The notes: generated by a model from the sequence alone, not told the origin. A DNA stretch of 64,000 nucleotides from Megaustenia siamemsis (GCA_032433765.1 JAVIAB010000073.1:57921565-57985564), one strand, 5' to 3'. Positions 11,258-22,574 are shown, counted from the first letter of the stretch. Program-made: numbers and translations.

Positions 11258-12480
11258 TCTGTCTGTCTGTCTATCTATCTTTTGTTCACCTGAAGTATTG
11301 TCTATATCTGCAATGTTGTTTCTTGTATAAATTTTAATGTCTTTTAAAAATTCTTATAGTAGCCCGTATAGTTTTGTCTGTAGTGTTGTATCTATGGGCC
11401 AATCAATTTTCCTCAGTCTATTACATTCAGTACAGTCTTGAGGCACGCGTTCAGCAATCTGGGATGCCTGTCCACATGTACATGTAGTTGAGGTGCTGAT
11501 CTTGAATTTTGTATACATGTGACTGTGGAGTTGATTGTACCCTGTTCTAAGGCATTTAATGATAATTTGTTCCCATCTATTCATATTATGAAAGCCATCC
11601 TGATTTGGGGCTTGTGGTCCTCTAATTTATTTGATTATCTGTTTCTTTTTATGGTATGTAAATGGTGTATCTAGTTGTGTGCTGTTGTCTTCCTTTGCCG
11701 GCTGATCTGCTAACTCGTTTCCTGGTATTCCACAGTGAGATGAGATTGGTTGCAGGGCAACCCTGTGGTGTTTGCAAAGTTCAGTCAGTAGGGTCTGCAG
11801 ATGTGGTAATTTTCTGGATTGTAGTGCTTGGAGTACTGATCTGGCATCTGTCAAAAACACTACAGGCTGTAGACTAAGATTACTGTTCAGCATTTTTTCT
11901 ATTGACAACTTTATTGCTTGGATTTCTGCATTGTAATTGTGACAATATTTCTTTATTGCTATTTTATTCATATCCCTGTCATACTTTACCTTTATTTGGG
12001 TACTCTATGTATGCACCTGCTTCCCCATTCTTTATTGCATTCTGTGCTAATCCATCTATGTACACATGAACACATAGGTCTTGTGGGTATTCTTCATCCA
12101 AGAAACTGAGAGTGATTGTTTTATGCTGTAGACTATTCTGTTCCTCCTTGTCAAGTATTCCTTTCACTTCTGTCCATATTTGTATTGACAATCTAGATTT
12201 CTCTGTCTAGGGGGTCTCTTTTGGTATGGACAGTAGAGTGCTGAAAACTCTTGGTATGTCCAGTGTTTCTCTACAAATTCGTTTCATTTCGCTTGGTGGA
12301 TAAAACTGCTTAGCCCTAATGTCATTCAAATCACATGTTCTCCTTATGAAGAGCCTTTATAGACTCCTCCACTTCCAGAATTCCATCCAGGATTTTCTGT
12401 GGTTCCTGCCCTTGCTCTTCTGAATGCATGGGATGATCTATTTATGCTCTTTACCACTTTCAAATAAGCCTGGACAGAAG
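11258..12480 (-). pseudogene. LINE family B: RNase H and C-terminal zinc cluster
   Basis: Minus-strand frames give, in order, VHVYIDGLAQNA (first Asp, about 12070), YNAEIQAIKLSIEK (Glu, about 11920), VVFLTDARSVLQALQ (Asp, about 11840), SSHCGIPGNELADQPAKE (His position is Cys-flanked, last Asp; about 11710) and TTCTCGQASQIAERVPQDC (about 11460). A frameshift separates the first two blocks near 11975, and the zinc cluster has Arg where the copy at 16240-16481 keeps His. Bases 12200-12480 continue with several stops. The 3' tail is a run of TAGA/CAGA at 11258-11279, seen on the plus strand as GTCTGTCTATCTATC. Confidence 0.85.
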
Positions 12481-13378
12481 CTTACTTTACATATCATGAA
12501 CAAAAGTGTTGCTCTAAGTGTCAGTATAAGAATATACTAGGAAATAAAAATGAATGAAGCTTGATAACTACACTTGAAAACATGTTGTAATAACTGCACC
12601 TGAATAACTGAGACCTCTGGTATAAGACATGTGAAACATACAATGACAGGATGACTATTGGCATCATATCAATAAAATTTCTATCACAGCAATAAAATGG
12701 CAACAACACTGTCATACATCTCTAGAGTCTGGCTTCTAACTAGCCAGCACTCTGATAGATTTAATGATATAAGAAAATATCATAATTTCTAGTTTAGGAA
12801 TCTGAAATTACAACACTCAGCATACACACACTCCAATTGGAAACATTCATCTACAACTGCAAGTCAGTTGTCTAGCTAGTTGTTCCTATCAGAACTTTCA
12901 CGTTCTTTTAAAATGTCCTGTGAGGACCAATTTCTTTTATGTCAATCTATCTATGACTAACTTCATGTTTAACTAGTTGGCTGCTCCCTCTATATCATTT
13001 CTAACTATCTAATTATAACTAATTCATATAACCAGCCAACTCTTTCCAGATGGTATCCTTTCTCATTGACACCTTCCAGGTCTAATCTAAGTTACTTGCA
13101 TAATATACCAATGAGAATGGAATCAAATCACCTCTCTCGCCTGCTCATCAGATTTGGTCATGCGACCATGATTACACCATTCACGAGATGACCTTTGCAT
13201 TAAACAATATTCAATAACAATAACAATATTTTATCTGAGTCACTTAATTGCTTCTTGAACAATTCTCTTTGTTAACTCTAGAGCTCCCACTCTTCTTGTA
13301 CACTGTTTTAACCCTATAAAACCCTAGATCTGTACAAAAACCGTTAAACTATTTATAATTGCTAAATCAGTATGCTAT
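12481..13378. other. Unassigned AT-rich DNA
   Basis: No ORF with family features and no repeat identified. It is the sequence that received the family C insertion at its right end. Confidence 0.45.
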
Positions 13379-13390
13379 TTTAGAGGATAT

Positions 13391-14248
13391 CTATCTATCT
13401 ATCGACCTTTCGAGCCATTGCCGGCCCATAGGGCATAGACCAATATACACCTTCTCATATCTGAATTTTTGTTGCAGCAGCTTTCTTTTAAAGATACATT
13501 ATCAAATCTCGCCATTTGTCTCTGTTCTGTGCAAGCAGCTCTATCTCATTGAGGAAGCCGAATCCTGTTGCTCTTGCCTCTCTCATCAATGTTCTTCTCA
13601 GTGTCTCCCTGGGCCTTCCTCTTTTTCTCTTACCTGTTGTTTCCCATATGAGGGCCTGCTTTGCTATTCGGTTATTATCTCTTCTCATCACATGTCCAAC
13701 ATATGACCATTGTCTTTTCTTTATTACTGAAGATATTGATTAAGATTGGCGATTTCTCTAATTTCCTCATTTGTTTTGAATTCGTTCCACGCTATACCAA
13801 GTAATTTCCTTAGACATTTATTTTCGAATGCGTTCAACTTTGTTTCTATATCTCTTGTTGTTTTCCAGCTTTCACACGCATACGTAAGGGTTGATAGTAC
13901 ATTTGATTTGAATAGCCTAAGTTTTTGCTGATTAGTTTTGATTTCCACAACTTTTCAAGGCTTCTGGAAGACATTGCTGCTTTAGCCATTCTGATTCTAA
14001 TTTCTTTACTTGTATCCCCTTCTCGATCAATGTGACTTCCAAGATAGATAAAGTGATCGATCTCTTCTACTGGTTTGTTTTCCATGTATATTTTGTCATC
14101 TGTTGGAATTGAACTTTTCATGACTTTAGTCTTTTCATGATTGATCTCAAGCCCAATTTTGCAGGCTATTGCAGATAGTTCATTTGTGTTTTCCTGCATC
14201 ATTTTTATATGACTGCTGATGAGGACTATGTCATAAGCAAAGTCGAGG
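13391..14248 (-). pseudogene. LINE family C: reverse transcriptase C-terminus, 5'-truncated, with 12-bp target duplication
   Basis: The minus strand opens with LDFAYDIVLISS (about 14240-14205), a damaged version of the reverse transcriptase F/YADD catalytic box, then EINHEKTKVM, YLGSHIDREGD, TLTYACESWKTT, NKCLRKLLGIAW and finally GHVMRRDNNRIAKQAL, GKRKRGRPRETLRRT and LLAQNRDKWRDLIMYL. No RNase H domain is present. Frameshifts near 13930 and 13710 break it. The 3' tail is TAGATAGATAGAT. The 12-bp sequence TTTAGAGGATAT occurs at 13379-13390 and 14249-14260, exactly flanking the element. Confidence 0.92.
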
Positions 14249-14261
14249 TTTAGAGGATATA

Positions 14262-16028
14262 CTCAAAATTAATTTGTACTTCATCTGCAGAATTGAGATA
14301 GTTAACAAAATAAATACCCACTGAGTAATTTTATAAATAATAGTATTCTTGTAATGGGTAATTTTGAGTTAGTTATATATAAGGTAAGACAAACATTTCA
14401 CAGAATATAACAACATACCTCATCCATAAGATTTTCAAACTGAAAGAGAAAGTTTATAATTTTAAGTTTTTGTAACTCAGACCAAACACAGCTATGTTAA
14501 TTGATGAGACTTTGTAATCAACGTGTCAATATTACTCATAGAAGTACTCCATGAGAGAAAATAAATAGGTGGATAAAGAAAGGCTAGATGGATGAATGGA
14601 TGGACAAACAGAACTAGTTTGGTAGAAGAAGAATGATCAGGCAGAGAATGACAAATTAATGTAGCTAGATTTAGACAGAAAAATTTTGATAGAATTTGAC
14701 AGATGAATTCTGATAACTAGAAAACAATATTAAAAGAATAATACTTTAGATATATATGACAGTGAGATAACATCTGTCTTTTACAACTGCTGGCAAGGAA
14801 CTTTTATTCTGGGCAGACATTAACAATATAGACCACAAGTTACAGAGATATTATTTCTTCTGAACAAAATGTGACCCGGGAATAAGTTGTTGCTTAGAAC
14901 TCCCATACATTTTATTAGTTATCATATGCATTTGTGTGGATAAGATTTCAATTGACCTGTTTGTAAAACCTGGTGCTGGCATTCTGTGTTAGGGATACCA
15001 TTAGCTTCAAGCATGTTACATGTTAAGTGGGAGTATGGAATTTAGCATACAACTATTTTATAACATGGTTTTAGTAATATTTATTCTGTGTATTCCTCAC
15101 TGAATTTAAACTCAATTTTATAGTTATTTATTTAACATGATTAAACCACTATAAGAAAGAATGTGGAAAGTTTAGAAAGTGTACATAAAAGCATAACATT
15201 TCTAATGCATGGGCACAAAGGAATTAATTTCTTATAATGAGGACTGGTAAGGGGAAAAGTCACAAAGAAGAAATATGGATATGGAATGACAAAAAAGGAG
15301 AAGCAACAAGCTGAAAACATGATAAATTTACAAATAATTAAGTAGGAAGAAAATTTAATTTGTAGAAAAAAAATAAATGGATAAATGACATGAAAACTGA
15401 AAGCCAAGCTGAATATACTCAATATATAAAACCCACTTTATACGTTATATATTTACAGTTTGAGTAGCCACATAGTGTCTAGTTGGCTCTTAATTGTCAA
15501 ACATAAGACCATATTGATTTAACATTTATTTCTGTACTGTTAATTTTTGCAGTAACTTTCACTGTAAGAAAACTGAGGTGTATTTTAAAACTACTGCTAT
15601 ATGTATTAAAGATAAATAAAGAGCAATAATATATATTAAAAGTGTATATTTTCACCTTTTATTATGTATACAATCTATGATTTTTATTTTTCAATGTAAA
15701 ATTCAATGACAAAATTTATAAAAAAAAAAAACAAGTCTTTTATTAATTTTAAATAAAACCATACAGGCAATGAGATATCAGTGTTCAAGAAATTGTTTCA
15801 TATCATCACCTCTAAGTTTAGGAAATATGGGTAGCAGGATAGCAAATAGGTCAGTTAAGTGAAAGTATTGACATACAGCATCATCCAGGTAATAATTCTG
15901 CAACAATTTTCACTTTGTTAAGTATAAGAAATTATATATTTTGAATACAAAATATTTGCATTTCTGTATATAATGAATATTTCTTTGTAATAAAGTCATC
16001 TTCTCTGACACTTCAATGTGTGTGCTGG
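14262..16028. other. Unassigned AT-rich DNA
   Basis: About 1.8 kb without recognised coding sequence. Runs such as GATGGATGAATGGATGG near 14590 are short degenerate simple repeats. Confidence 0.5.
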
Positions 16029-17090
16029 TATTGAGTTATTTGTGGGTCATCAGCATCATTGCACTCCGAACATACCCATAGGGGCTCAGATCCCCTCATC
16101 AGCCAGTCCCGCAATGTGCAGTGTCCAGCAACGGACAACTCCAGTTCTGTGTTGATTGATAAGTCTTCTTATACACCCACTAAGTTTCTTGTTTCTGGCT
16201 GGGCCTGTCTTAACTCCCATCTCTTTCATCTGAAAGAGTAAATTCAAGATCGGCACCTCAACTACTTGTACATGTGGACAGGCGCCCCAGACTGCTGAAC
16301 ACATACTTCAAGACTGCACTGAATATAGTAGACTGAGGAAAATCCATTGGCCCATAGATACAACACTACAGACAAAACTATATGGGCCACTGCAAGAATT
16401 ACAAAAGACAGTAAAATTGATACAGGAAATGACATTGCAGATATAGACAATACTTCAGGCGAACGAAAGATAGATAGATAGATCTGAAAGAGTGATGTGG
16501 ACTTATGGTTGTCAAAGTCCTGTGCCCTTCCCACATCTCGGAGGGCATTAATTATGTCTGTCCATTCCATTGGTTGACCGTCTTCAACGACAGTGCAGCT
16601 AGCCAACCTGTCTGCTCTTTCATTTCCCTGTACTCCTGCATGACCAGGGATGTAGATAAAGGTAACCTTATGTATTTTTGACTTCTGCAATGACTCTACC
16701 AATTGCATGTGTACAGAGCCCACCTCTACTTTTTTTTATCATGCTCATCGAATCACTTAGTATGCAGGTGTAGATGTAGTCTTGTAACTCTAATCAGATG
16801 AATGCCCTGGTCACTGCCATCACCTCCATCGTCATGCTACTAATGGTAATAACATATGTTCCGCTGTCTTCTTTGACTATTCTGCCTGCTGAGCATGCTG
16901 TAATTGCCAATGCACTCCTTTAGTGTCATATTACAGATTCATCTGTATAAATGACTGCATCTTTCTCATCGGTGTTATCCCAGGTGAGACCATTGACCTC
17001 CCCATTGACCACAACTGAGTTCCGTTCCCTACATTTCCTGTGGAGTGTGACAATACACGAGAATATGCTCCTGAATGATGTAGACACTGG
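16029..17090 (-). pseudogene. LINE family A: RNase H and C-terminus, interrupted by a family B insertion
   Basis: Minus strand, in order: a decayed YTDGS region (about 16930), VESLQKSKIHKVTFIYIPGH (about 16690), GVQGNERADRLAS and NALRDVGRAQDFDNHKSTSL (to about 16494). After the 242-bp insertion at 16240-16481 it resumes with FQMKEMGVKTGPARNKKLSG and RRLINQHRTGVV. The terminal Cys-rich box is damaged. The homologous copy at 31808-32919 shows the uninterrupted arrangement. The upstream limit is near 17090, where similarity to that copy stops. Confidence 0.88.
16240..16481 (+). pseudogene. LINE family B 3' end inserted into LINE A
   Basis: Plus-strand frame reads KFKIGTSTTCTCGQAPQTAE, then HILQDCTEYSRLRKIHWP and LQTKLYGPLQELQK to a stop at 16444-16446, matching the last part of family B (11258-12480) with the zinc-cluster His intact. 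A GAAAGATAGATAGATAG tail ends it. The sequence ATCTGAAAGAGT appears at 16228-16239 and again at 16482-16493, a 12-bp target duplication. Only the last 70 codons were copied. Confidence 0.93.
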
Positions 17091-17124
17091 TTGTATGATG
17101 CTCTAAGCACATATTAAAAAAATA

Positions 17125-17310
17125 TATGCAAATATGATATTTGAGCCTCAGCAGTGAAGACATTGGTACACTCGTCTACTGTTCTACTTAGTCTTGGTTC
17201 AATTCTCAAATACCGTAAACATTTTTTGAACCAACAATCTCTGAAAAATGGGTACCTAAGATTTTGTCTGGGGAAGTCCAGACAATCATGGAAAATATGC
17301 TCTTCAACAG
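17125..17310 (-). pseudogene. LINE C-terminal fragment with zinc-knuckle remnant
   Basis: Minus-strand translation VEEHIFHDCLDFPRQN, KCLRYLRIEPRLSRTVDEC and FTAEAQISYLHIFF resembles the region after RNase H in I/Jockey-type LINEs (EHIFHDC fits the H-x4-C half of the knuckle). It cannot be assigned to a family named here. Confidence 0.5.
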
Positions 17311-17484
17311 CTTAATATATATAAGCCTCAAGGCATGACTGTAACCTTTTTACCTTCCTTTTCTTTCTTTCTTTTTTTTTATTAAAAAAAAATTTAATTC
17401 AAAACAAATGTATGACAAAACAAGAAAATTAAACTTTTATGACGAGAAAAAGCAGATCATAAAATATAATACGTAAGTAGAGTA

Positions 17485-17592
17485 GTTATGCCATGTGGCA
17501 TATAGGAAATATGGTATTAGTGACAATAATTTTTACAGGCCTTCGGCACATGATTTTTGGATAATGTGGTTGGCATTACGCCCGTGCTACAT
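17485..17592 (-). mobile_element. SINE A fragment
   Basis: About 105 bases matching the SINE A body on the minus strand (GCACGGGCGTAATGCCAACC to the CACATGGCATAAC end). Both the tRNA head and the pentanucleotide tail are missing. Confidence 0.75.
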
Positions 17593-17637
17593 GAAATATA
17601 ATGCTTAACATTATTATAAGACGTGTATATAATCAAG

Positions 17638-17950
17638 TTGGACATGTGATGAGAAGAGATAATAATCGAATAGCAAAGCAAGCCCTCATATGGGAAACAA
17701 CAGGTAAAAGAAAAAGAGGAAGACCCAGGGAGACACTGAGAAGAACATTGATGAGAGAGGCAAGAGCAGCAGGAATCGGCTCCCTCAATGAGATAGAACT
17801 GCTTGCACAGAACAGAGACAGATGGCGAGATTTAATAAAATATCTTTAAAAGAAAACTGCTAGAACAAAAATTCATATAGGAGAAGGTGTATCTTGGTCT
17901 ACGCCCTATGGGCCGGTTACGGCTCGAAAGGTCAATAGATAGATAGATAG
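17638..17950 (+). pseudogene. LINE family C 3' end, young copy with 11-bp target duplication
   Basis: Plus strand encodes GHVMRRDNNRIAKQALIW, GKRKRGRPRETLRRTLMRE and IGSLNEIELLAQNRDRWRDL and ends at a stop at 17847-17849, followed by about 75 untranslated bases and a GATA tail. It is almost base-identical to 41757-42109 over the shared part (I find one difference, AATAAAATA against GATAAAATA). ATATAATCAAG is duplicated at 17627-17637 and 17951-17961. The intact frame and near identity suggest recent activity of the family. Confidence 0.93.
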
Positions 17951-18119
17951 ATATAATCAAGACAGTAATGATGAAATAAAATATAAATTAAATGTGAGCA
18001 GAATAAATAAAGCAATCTTACTTAAGAATAAAAATAGATCTTCTTTGCTGCCATTAATCCTGAGAAATGCATTTGTTGCGATGTGGTTGTTGTGATATCA
18101 CTTACTGAACCTCATTTCA

Positions 18120-18470
18120 GCAAATTTTTAATACTTTTTTTTGTGTGCTCTCACCAGCTTTGACCTCTGACGAAGTCCCTAGAGACTATGAACTGAATTT
18201 TGCATGTTAATCCATTTTTCTTGGCAGCTATGTGCACAGGGGTCCCTCGCCACACAGGCAGATAACTCCATCTTCGGAGGTACTCATATTTTTTTTCCAT
18301 CTATGAGTGACTGACATTTCAAACCAGGCCTCGCTGCTGAGATCAGGGGTGGTTACCGCAGAGAGAAATCATAAATAAAAATCCCAACCAGTGTAGCCGG
18401 GATTTGAACCCACAACCTCCCTGTCTCGAGGCCGGTGTCTTGCCTTGAGACCAACCAGTCCCACATTTTT
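18120..18470 (-). mobile_element. SINE B, tRNA-derived
   Basis: Minus strand begins GGGACTGGTTGGTCTCAAGG with box B GGTTCAAATCC at about 18410-18400, then a body shared with 43700-44028: GGGGTGGTNNCCGCAGA reversed on the plus strand, TATGAGTACNTCCGAAGA, GGCGAGGGACCCCTGTGCAC and GACTTCGTCAGAGG. About 350 bp in both copies, so likely close to full length. The head is degraded and not a functional tRNA. Confidence 0.8.
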
Positions 18471-18484
18471 GATATAGGAATTAT

Positions 18485-18620
18485 TTTCCCTTTTTGAATG
18501 CTATTCACTTGGTCAGGCTTGAACACTTATTACCAGGACCACAAGTGAAGGTTAAGTAGGGTCTTGTCCGCTTTGGTATACTGACCCTGACACGAACAAT
18601 CTGTTATGAGTCTCTGACTG
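18485..18620 (-). repeat. Dispersed repeat R2 (first half)
   Basis: On the minus strand it contains GACCAAGTGAATAGCATTC and a GGTCCTGGTAATAAG block that aligns with 6490-6570. It stops directly beside SINE B. Function unknown. Confidence 0.45.
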
Positions 18621-18739
18621 CTATCAACGCATGTGTTGAGCATTGTGAATAATCATTGAGGAAGTGTTAAAAAAGGGTAACAAGAACTAGAAAAGGAAGA
18701 TGCAGAAAAACTGGATATTAATGGATACATTTAAACTAA

Positions 18740-19130
18740 TGAGATGCATCTAAACTCCAGTATGTCCACTCTGTGAACACTCACATGAAACAGTAGAACA
18801 CTGCCTGTTTCATTTTCAAAAGAACACCGGTACAAGTACAACTCTACTTCCTTTAAAGATTTCATAAATTAGAATACCTTGTAAAGAACAACAAAGGAAC
18901 ACAGATATATCATGAGTTTCAAAGCTTGAAGCGACACTATCCTGAAGTAGGAACACTCACTCCGAACACTTCTGGATGGGTGGCCGAGAATATATGGGTG
19001 AAAATTATGTGCTAAGATGCCAATTCAAATCTTGTACTTTACCGTTACAATATACCTGCAGATATCATCACAGGGCATTAGGCTGAAGGCATTAACTTTA
19101 AGGCTACTGGATCAGTAACAACAGCAAGAA
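18740..19130 (+). pseudogene. LINE family 1, decayed 3' end
   Basis: TCCAGTATGTCCACTCTGTG, then ACAGTAGAACACTGCCTGTT match the zinc-knuckle codons of the family 1 copy at 840-920 (TPVCPLCEH, ETVEHCLF). After about 130 unrelated bases (18900-19045) the match resumes with ACCTGCAGATATCATCACAG and GGCATTAGGCTGAAGGCAT, ending in TCAGTAACAACAGCAAG, equivalent to the end at 1010-1078. So a degraded copy, probably with a small insertion. Confidence 0.7.
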
Positions 19131-20735
19131 AGAATAATAAGAGAACTTGGCCTTTGATCAGAGAAAGATTTCAGAGAAACCATTTTCACTCCTCTATAAT
19201 TGTAATGATACCTTTCCTTTATAAGAGGCACTTTTACTCTAGATAAAATAGAGATCAAGAATAAAAATATGAGAGAAGAAATGCGTGAGTAAACAGAAAT
19301 GAATGGAGGAGAAAGAGAATGAGAGTCATCATCATCTTTTGCCATGCTTATCTGTATAGGCAAACATGATAATTATAGATAATCAGTTATAACTAAAAAG
19401 TCCCACTTGTTATTAAAACAAGCAACTGTGATAATGACCTTCTATAAACTTTTTGTTTTAAACTTTTCACCAATGATCTTGATTGGACAGCTGCCAAACA
19501 TTGGTTTTTCAAAATATGAACTTACATTTTAACGTTGTTCTTTTTACTTCAGTTTTGAAATTTGAGAGTGTAAAACATGCATTTCAAGAACAAAGCTACA
19601 ACTCTCTGTTGTTGCAATTCAGTCACAAAATAAGACAAAATAGGGAGAGTATATGAAAAAAATGGGGAAAAACATTTAAAGAACATGAACAGAACTGAAA
19701 AGTGGATGAAGGAACTCACTAATTTGTGCAAAATAAGGAAGTTCTTTGTTATAAACAAACATAAAATTAGCAAATTTAGAAAGAAATGGAGAAGTATTAA
19801 TATATAACTAGATGTGTAATTTTTGCTCACAACACAGGTGTATAATAGAGAACTGACCTCAATTGAAAATTCTTGCTCTGCGGTGTACTTTGACTGAAGA
19901 TATCTCCTGGAATATCCAATTAATATAAATATTTTCCAAAGATAGTTAAATATTGATTATGGAATAATTTGATTACTATGTTTTTGTTTATACTGTTTAA
20001 GTGGGTTAAGTAAGATTTCACTGTAAACTGTGACTGTAAACATCAGTCCATATTATTTAATATGAGACAATGTGAGGTATAAAAATAAAATTAAAAAACA
20101 AACTTAATTAATGATTACATAGGATAGGTCTGCTTATCTCTGTATTTTCTTATATATAGTTTGAGATATCACTTTGAAAATGTAAAGGAAAGCAGCTGTC
20201 AGTGTCAGGCGATATCAAGTCTTTTATTTTTTTTTCGTTCCTGTCAGTATTTTATTTCACACACTTTTTTCCCTAGCAAGTCTATGTTTGAGAGGCCTGG
20301 GGGTAGTCACTGCGGTCAGTTAAGTACAATAGGCAGAACCGTAGAACCAACATTTTGAACATTCTAGTGAGTCATATTACGAAGCCACTTCTTCAAGCAG
20401 CCGTTAAAACACATTTTGTCCTTAGTGAACAATGAGTCAATCGATTATAATTTTTTTTTAAATAAATAGAAGAGACAGACACGGAAAAACTTAAACACTA
20501 CAGACGTGAAACAAACGTGGACAGACATCAGTAAAACTGGTGGACTGGTTACCTTCGGTCTAAGGCACCAAAACATCTACTACAACAATTGCCCATGCTT
20601 ATGCACCATTAGTGAGGTAGCTTTTGGTTGATGCATAGTATGTCTAAAATTATAGATGGAGATACGAAGGAGTTATCGAAGTACATCCTGCATCGTCCTA
20701 CAAGCTTCTGAAACCACAGCACAGATTGTTGTTCC
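19131..20735. other. Unassigned AT-rich DNA
   Basis: No recognised gene or repeat. Short ORFs on the minus strand at 19112-19363 and 19549-19830 are hydrophobic and low complexity and have no family features. Confidence 0.45.
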
Positions 20736-20739
20736 CGGA

Positions 20740-20925
20740 AGTTATGAGCAGCACCGGTGAGGGAGTAATTATTGTGTGAAAGTTTACGTAAGTGTTGTTT
20801 AGCTTGTGGTACAAGTTATTGAAAGATAGAATTCGTATCATGCAAGGTTAAAGTAACTATTGAATATTCTACTCTATGATTAGAGGAAAGGTCAAGTTAG
20901 TAAGGACTCAGTATAGAGATATCGA
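20740..20925 (+). repeat. Dispersed repeat R3, copy 1
   Basis: Block order GTTATGAGCAGCACCGGTGA, GGAGTAATTATTGTGTGAAA, TTGAAAGATA, GGTTAAAGTAACTATTGAAT, GATTAGAGGAAAGGTCAAGT and TAGTAAGG matches 23165-23360. Non-coding in both. Source unknown. Confidence 0.55.
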
Positions 20926-21833
20926 CAGGAAGCTGAACTAAGGGTGAAAGTCAATCTAAATATGTGGGAATATAATAAGGGGATCGGGGGCGTGGCAATT
21001 TCCGCCAGCCGGATATAAAGTATGAAGCCAATAAGGACAGAACGATTAGGTTTTAATTATTAAATAATATAATGGTTTTTTTGGGTCTTTTTCTACTTTC
21101 TTTTGTCGCTTGTCTTTCAGCATAGATAGTGAGATATAATTTTATATATTTTGTTGACCCCAAACTTTACGTTGTATATGTTCTTAATTTTTTTTTAATT
21201 TGGGGGGTGGGGGGGTGGATTTATATAACTACAATCCGGAAATATACTTCCGGAGTTGGAAGTTTAGCATCACACGCCATTTGAAAGTAGTTAAGTCATT
21301 TTCACTTTTAGTTTTGTATTGCAGCTGCGGTCTTAAATAAACAATAAAAAAACATATTCTGAGGTTAAAGGGATCCTCCTCAAAAAGTAGGAAAAACCTG
21401 CGAAACAACAACAAACTTGTAGTAAGGGGTGATTTAGGCTACAAGAGAAGCCTAACTTGCGCTTAACTAGGGACTGAATTTCCATACTCTGTTTGAGGTT
21501 AGGGGACGGGGATTTTACATCAGGGAAATGTTCCGAGGACAGTTACGTCGGCTGCGCGAACTAAACAATTCAGTAGCTAACTCACCAACCAGATAAAATT
21601 AAATAACCTACCTACAAACCAATTAACTAACCAGTTAAATAACTATTAACACCGCGCAAACAACCAACTAACTAACAATTCAAATAGTTAAGTCAATACA
21701 TTGATCAAGTAACCAATCAATCATTCAATAAATCAATCAACAAACTAGCTAGCTGGTAGACAGTTGGCATTTAACTAATGAACTAACCGACAAACAAATT
21801 ACGTACCATAAATTGTCCGTTTGTCTTGTTCTT
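20926..21833. other. Unassigned DNA with AACT/AACC-rich stretch
   Basis: No gene recognised. From about 21560 to 21790 the sequence is dominated by AACC, AACT and AATCA words, a decayed simple repeat. A G run occurs near 21200-21216. Confidence 0.4.
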
Positions 21834-21960
21834 GTTCTCTGAAGAAGGTCGCGTGTAGGCCGAAACGGCAGTATTTTGTTGTGTTCCTTTTTTGTAAAGT
21901 TGTCACCATACCTTGTAGGAGTGTACTTAACATCCCACCACTTGCTCATTGCTACCAGCT
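21834..21960 (+). ncRNA. Dispersed element with hammerhead-like core, copy 1
   Basis: CTGAAGA (21839-21845) and GAAAC (21862-21866) flank a GGTC...GGCC helix, the arrangement of a hammerhead ribozyme core (CUGANGA, stem II, GAAA). About 35 bases later comes TAAAGTTGTCACCATACC. The insertion at 40273-40456 has the same two parts on its minus strand. Such motifs are known from Penelope-like retroelements and retrozymes. An extra A lies between CTGAAGA and the helix, so catalysis is doubtful. Confidence 0.35.
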
Positions 21961-22277
21961 TTACCGCAGCACTGCAGTTATTTGTCTCTTCCAAACAACA
22001 TTTCAATAAATTAGTAACTTAGAAATAGAGATAATGAAAACTGAGAGAAACCCTTCATTGTTCTAAGATTATAGACTCTGTTTTTGTTGCAGACTAATGT
22101 TTTTTTTTTTCTTTAGTGCAGTAGACACAACAGTAACTATTACAACCTAACTATTAACATTTTTAAGATCAAAGACGCTGTATAATGCATGAGCTTGAAA
22201 TGCTCGGCAACTCATACCTGACCGCGTACCTCAGAATTACTAAGGAACACCAAATTTTAGTAAATTCTTTTTCTACG

Positions 22278-22517
22278 GGGAGCCGCGATAGCTCAGTGGT
22301 TAGTGAACAGGACTACAAATGACAAGAGGTAGGGTTCGATTCCAACCGACGGCTTTCGGGTTCACTCAGGCTTAACTGGGTACTGGAATTTTTTTCTGTC
22401 AAAAGTAAATCGGCACGGGCGTAATACCGACCACATTACCCCCAAAAAATCATGCGCTGAAGGTCTGTAAAATGTATGGTCACTAACACCATTTTCCCTA
22501 TACGCCACTTGACGTGA
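22278..22517 (+). mobile_element. SINE A, full-length
   Basis: Starts GGGAGCCGCGATAGCTCAGT (box A) with box B GGGTTCGATTCC at about 22331-22342, and a body that ends CGCCACTTGACGTGACGGG. The expected TACTTTA tail is replaced after GTACT by a CT microsatellite. The first bases and the CGGCTTTC after box B can still pair like a tRNA acceptor stem. Target duplication not evident. Confidence 0.92.
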
Positions 22518-22531
22518 CGGGTACTCTCTCT

Positions 22532-22573
<42 letters not shown>
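22518..22573. repeat. (CT)n microsatellite at SINE A tail
   Basis: Pure CT apart from two TTC interruptions, directly abutting the SINE 3' end, so it probably expanded from the SINE tail. Confidence 0.95.

Positions 22574-22574
<1 letters not shown>

Noticed and set aside
22278..22360. tRNA gene (GCTCAGTGG box A and GGTTCGATTCC box B)
   Set aside because: It is the head of SINE A, repeated at least ten times with the same body. The anticodon arm does not fold into a standard seven-base loop.
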